Positions 62,242 to 64,000 of a stretch of 64,000 nt of DNA are shown in pieces. Source of the DNA: an uncultured Erythrobacter sp. (lineage in GTDB: Bacteria > Pseudomonadota > Alphaproteobacteria > Sphingomonadales > Sphingomonadaceae); the NCBI RefSeq assembly GCF_958304185.1, contig NZ_OY284436.1, forward strand, positions 17,501 to 81,500. The letters run 5' to 3'. The number at the start of each line of letters is the position of its first letter. The first letter of the stretch is position 1. Below the pieces are notes generated by a model that was not told the origin of the DNA, ran no database searches, and saw only the letters and a program-made list of their open reading frames with translations. Both the position numbers and the translations under genes were made by a program.

Positions 62242-62946
62242 TCAGTGGCGTTTCATATGGTTGGCGATGACGTCGAGCTCGTCATATTCGGCCAGCAGCC
62301 GGTCGAGCGCTTCGGTCACGAGCGCCTGTGCGCTCACGCCCTGCATGGTCGCGGCAAGGCGCAGCTTGAGGTGACGATCAGCATCGAGCCGAAGCGTGAA
62401 GGCAGCACGGCGGCCTGCCTGCGCGGCCGGCACGCGGGCACTGCGCACAGCGCGCGGCGCGCGGACCGGCGCAACAATGACGGGCTCAGGCTGCGGGGCG
62501 GGGACGAGGGCTGCGTAATCGGCGCCTTCGTCTTCGTCCGCGTAATCTTCCTCGTCGTCGAAGGCCTCACCGTAAACCGGCTCGTCTTCTTCGTCATATT
62601 CGGGATCGGCATCTTCAGGGCCCGTCATCACCGCATCGGCGAGCACGCGCTCTTCGAGGCGGCGCTGCTGGCGGCGCACGATCGGGCCCCCATCCGAAAA
62701 GGCGCCAGATACAAAATCATCGGCAGAAACATCGGCGTTGATCGGCACGATGTCCGCGCCAATGCCTTGGCCTTCCGAATCGCCCATGTCGTTCCAGCCC
62801 AAGTCTTCAAGCTGGTCTTCGGCGAGCGTGGCAATTGCCGTCTCGTCAGCCACCAGCGGCGCGACCTGCGGACGCATCGCGGGCTTCGCGCCGCCCTTGC
62901 GGGCCAGCAGCGACGGGCCAAGCGAGGCAAAACCGGGTTCGGACAT
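62242..62946 (-). CDS. Acidic protein with C-terminal ribbon-helix-helix-like domain
   Basis: The predicted 234-residue protein is low-complexity for most of its length. An acidic stretch of Asp and Glu lies at about 105-145. The last 50 residues (RAAFTLRLDADRHLKLRLAA, then QALVTEALDRLLAEYDEL) look like a CopG/MetJ-type ribbon-helix-helix. It starts 21 bases after the ParA-like gene stops. ParA-type ATPases often work with a small DNA- or surface-binding partner; this is the best candidate here. DNA binding is inferred only. Confidence 0.72.
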   Translation of the reverse strand: MSEPGFASLGPSLLARKGGAKPAMRPQVAPLVADETAIATLAEDQLEDLGWNDMGDSEGQGIGADIVPINADVSADDFVSGAFSDGGPIVRRQQRRLEERVLADAVMTGPEDADPEYDEEDEPVYGEAFDDEEDYADEDEGADYAALVPAPQPEPVIVAPVRAPRAVRSARVPAAQAGRRAAFTLRLDADRHLKLRLAATMQGVSAQALVTEALDRLLAEYDELDVIANHMKRH

Positions 62947-62967
62947 GGCCTGGTGCCTCCGTTGCGC

Positions 62968-63690
62968 TTACTGTGCGACCCGGCGACCGAAGCCGCCAGA
63001 GGGACGCGGCAGGCCGCCGAGTTGCTGCGCCTGGCCATTGGGGGCCGGGGCAAACACGGTGCGGCGGAAGTTCTTTTCGAGCCGGTCGGCGATGTAGCGC
63101 CACAGCGCGGCGATCTCCGCAGCCGAGCGGCTTTCGGGATCGACTTCCATCACGGTGCGGCCATCGATCATCGAAGCGGCAAAGTCCGTGCGGTGATGGA
63201 GCGTGATCGGCGCAACCGTGCCGTGCTGCGACAGCGCGACGGCGGCTTCCGAGGTGATCTTGGCCTTCGGGGTCGCCCCGTTGACGACAAACACCAGCGG
63301 CTTGCCCGCACGCTCGCACAGATCGACCGTTGCGCCCACAGCGCGCAGATCATGCGGGCTGGGCCGGGTCGGCACGACGATCAGTTCGGCGACCGAAATC
63401 ACCGACTGGATCGCCATGGTGATGGCGGGCGGCGTATCGATCACCGCGAGCTTGAAGCCCTGCTGGCGCAAGACCGCAAGGTCATTGGCAAGCCGCGCCA
63501 CGGTGGTCTGGGCGAAAGCGGGATATTCCGCCTCACGCTCGTTCCACCAGTCGGCCAGCGAACCCTGCGGGTCGATGTCGATCAGTACGACCGGGCCAGC
63601 GCCAGCGCGCTGAGCCTGGACGGCAAGATGTCCGGACAGGGTGGTCTTGCCCGATCCACCTTTCTGCGATGCCAAAGCGAGTACACGCAC
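62968..63690 (-). CDS. ParA/MinD-family ATPase
   Basis: This 240-residue protein starts at GTG. The deviant Walker A is SQKGGSGKTTLSGHLA, with the signature Lys before GG. Switch I is IDIDPQGSLADWWNER and Walker B is LAVIDTPP. It belongs to the ParA/MinD group of positioning ATPases. The compact length, without an N-terminal DNA-binding domain, and the lack of a parB gene or parS site suggest an orphan positioning ATPase like those that place chemotaxis arrays, pili or division proteins. Its gene neighbours are the RHH and SPOR proteins. Confidence 0.93.
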   Translation of the reverse strand: MRVLALASQKGGSGKTTLSGHLAVQAQRAGAGPVVLIDIDPQGSLADWWNEREAEYPAFAQTTVARLANDLAVLRQQGFKLAVIDTPPAITMAIQSVISVAELIVVPTRPSPHDLRAVGATVDLCERAGKPLVFVVNGATPKAKITSEAAVALSQHGTVAPITLHHRTDFAASMIDGRTVMEVDPESRSAAEIAALWRYIADRLEKNFRRTVFAPAPNGQAQQLGGLPRPSGGFGRRVAQ

Positions 63691-63848
63691 GCCTGGGTCC
63701 CCCTGGATTGAACCGTCCAGGCGCGCCCTATTGCGACACCTGATAACGGCTGGATGAACACGGGATCGCAGGATACCCCTAATTTAGGGTTAACACCGTC
63801 GACCTTCCTGAAAGCCGGCAATCGGTTTGGCGCAAGGACTTGCACCCC

Positions 63849-63867
63849 GCCGCAGTTCGGCTGCGGC
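63849..63867. other. Hairpin with TTCGG loop
   Basis: GCCGCAG-TTCGG-CTGCGGC is a perfect 7-bp stem with a loop related to the stable UUCG class. It sits within the divergent 258-base region between the ParA-like gene and the gene at the right edge. It may be part of a leader RNA for either gene. Nothing else is recognisable in that region. Confidence 0.4.
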
Positions 63868-63948
63868 TCGGGCAACTATTTGCTAACCTTGTTTTGGCTA
63901 TGTTGTGCGGGACGGAATTTTTCTCATACCCGACGAGGCGTGACAGCA

Positions 63949-64000
63949 ATGGTAAGGATGAAGGCAGCAGAGTTTTCGCGCAAGGCGGCGACCGGGCTGA
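63949..64000 (+). CDS. Start of a new gene at the right edge
   Basis: An ATG at 63949 opens a frame of 17 codons to the window end, MVRMKAAEFSRKAATGL. GAGG lies about eleven bases before, and a second in-frame ATG (63958) has AAGG ahead of it. The basic start is too short to identify. It diverges from the ParA-like gene. Confidence 0.5.
   Translation, partial: MVRMKAAEFSRKAATGL

Overview
This is a high-GC alphaproteobacterial chromosome segment, most like Sphingomonadales of the Erythrobacter/Porphyrobacter type. The inference rests on an RcdA-type DUF1465 protein, DUF6356, two YdcH/DUF465 proteins, three large TonB-dependent receptors, and several families of intergenic palindromes. It is an inference from gene content, since no rRNA lies in the window. 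There is no prophage, plasmid, CRISPR array or classical insertion sequence. The only RNA gene seen is tRNA-Val(CAC).

Layout. Bases 1-11.6 kb, all minus strand, hold the 5' end of an Hsp70-family gene, two methyl-accepting chemotaxis proteins, a GGDEF-EAL protein and a complete cheA-cheW-cheY-cheB-cheR operon with start/stop overlaps. No flagellar genes are nearby. From 11.6 to 20.4 kb are a MATE exporter, a class II aldolase-family protein, an orphan [2Fe-2S] protein with unusual cysteine spacing, a siderophore receptor, arsC, an MFS exporter, a membrane protein, lipB and a lipoprotein. From 20.5 to 28 kb are an Old Yellow Enzyme reductase, an EamA transporter, a GIY-YIG nuclease gene bracketed by palindromic repeats, nadA, a metallo-beta-lactamase-fold hydrolase, glpK and rcdA.

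From 28.3 to 35.6 kb are two small DUF465 genes, ptsP (nitrogen PTS enzyme I), a RodZ-like protein, CpoB/YbgF, tilS and an L,D-transpeptidase, giving an envelope theme. From 35.8 to 45.4 kb are a TPR-like exported protein, rimO, small conserved genes, an amino-acid permease, a K+ channel with an NAD-binding domain, surE and serS. From 45.4 to 52.8 kb lies a TonB/iron region. A large receptor diverges from a TetR regulator, followed by an apparently Fur-controlled unit of heme-type TonB receptor, DUF6607 protein and PiuC hydroxylase.

From 52.7 to 64 kb are a DUF2306-like membrane protein, an M14 carboxypeptidase-like protein, tRNA-Val, sppA, and pyrB overlapping a dihydroorotase homologue that has lost its zinc ligands (a pyrC'-type partner). 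These are followed by a minus-strand set: ParA-like ATPase, ribbon-helix-helix protein and TPR/SPOR protein. A new plus-strand gene begins at the right edge.

The most distinctive signals are the GIY-YIG gene wedged between copies of a GAAA-looped palindrome, the pseudo-dihydroorotase, the unusual Fe-S protein, the ParA/RHH/SPOR set, and at least five intergenic inverted-repeat families that mostly sit between gene ends.
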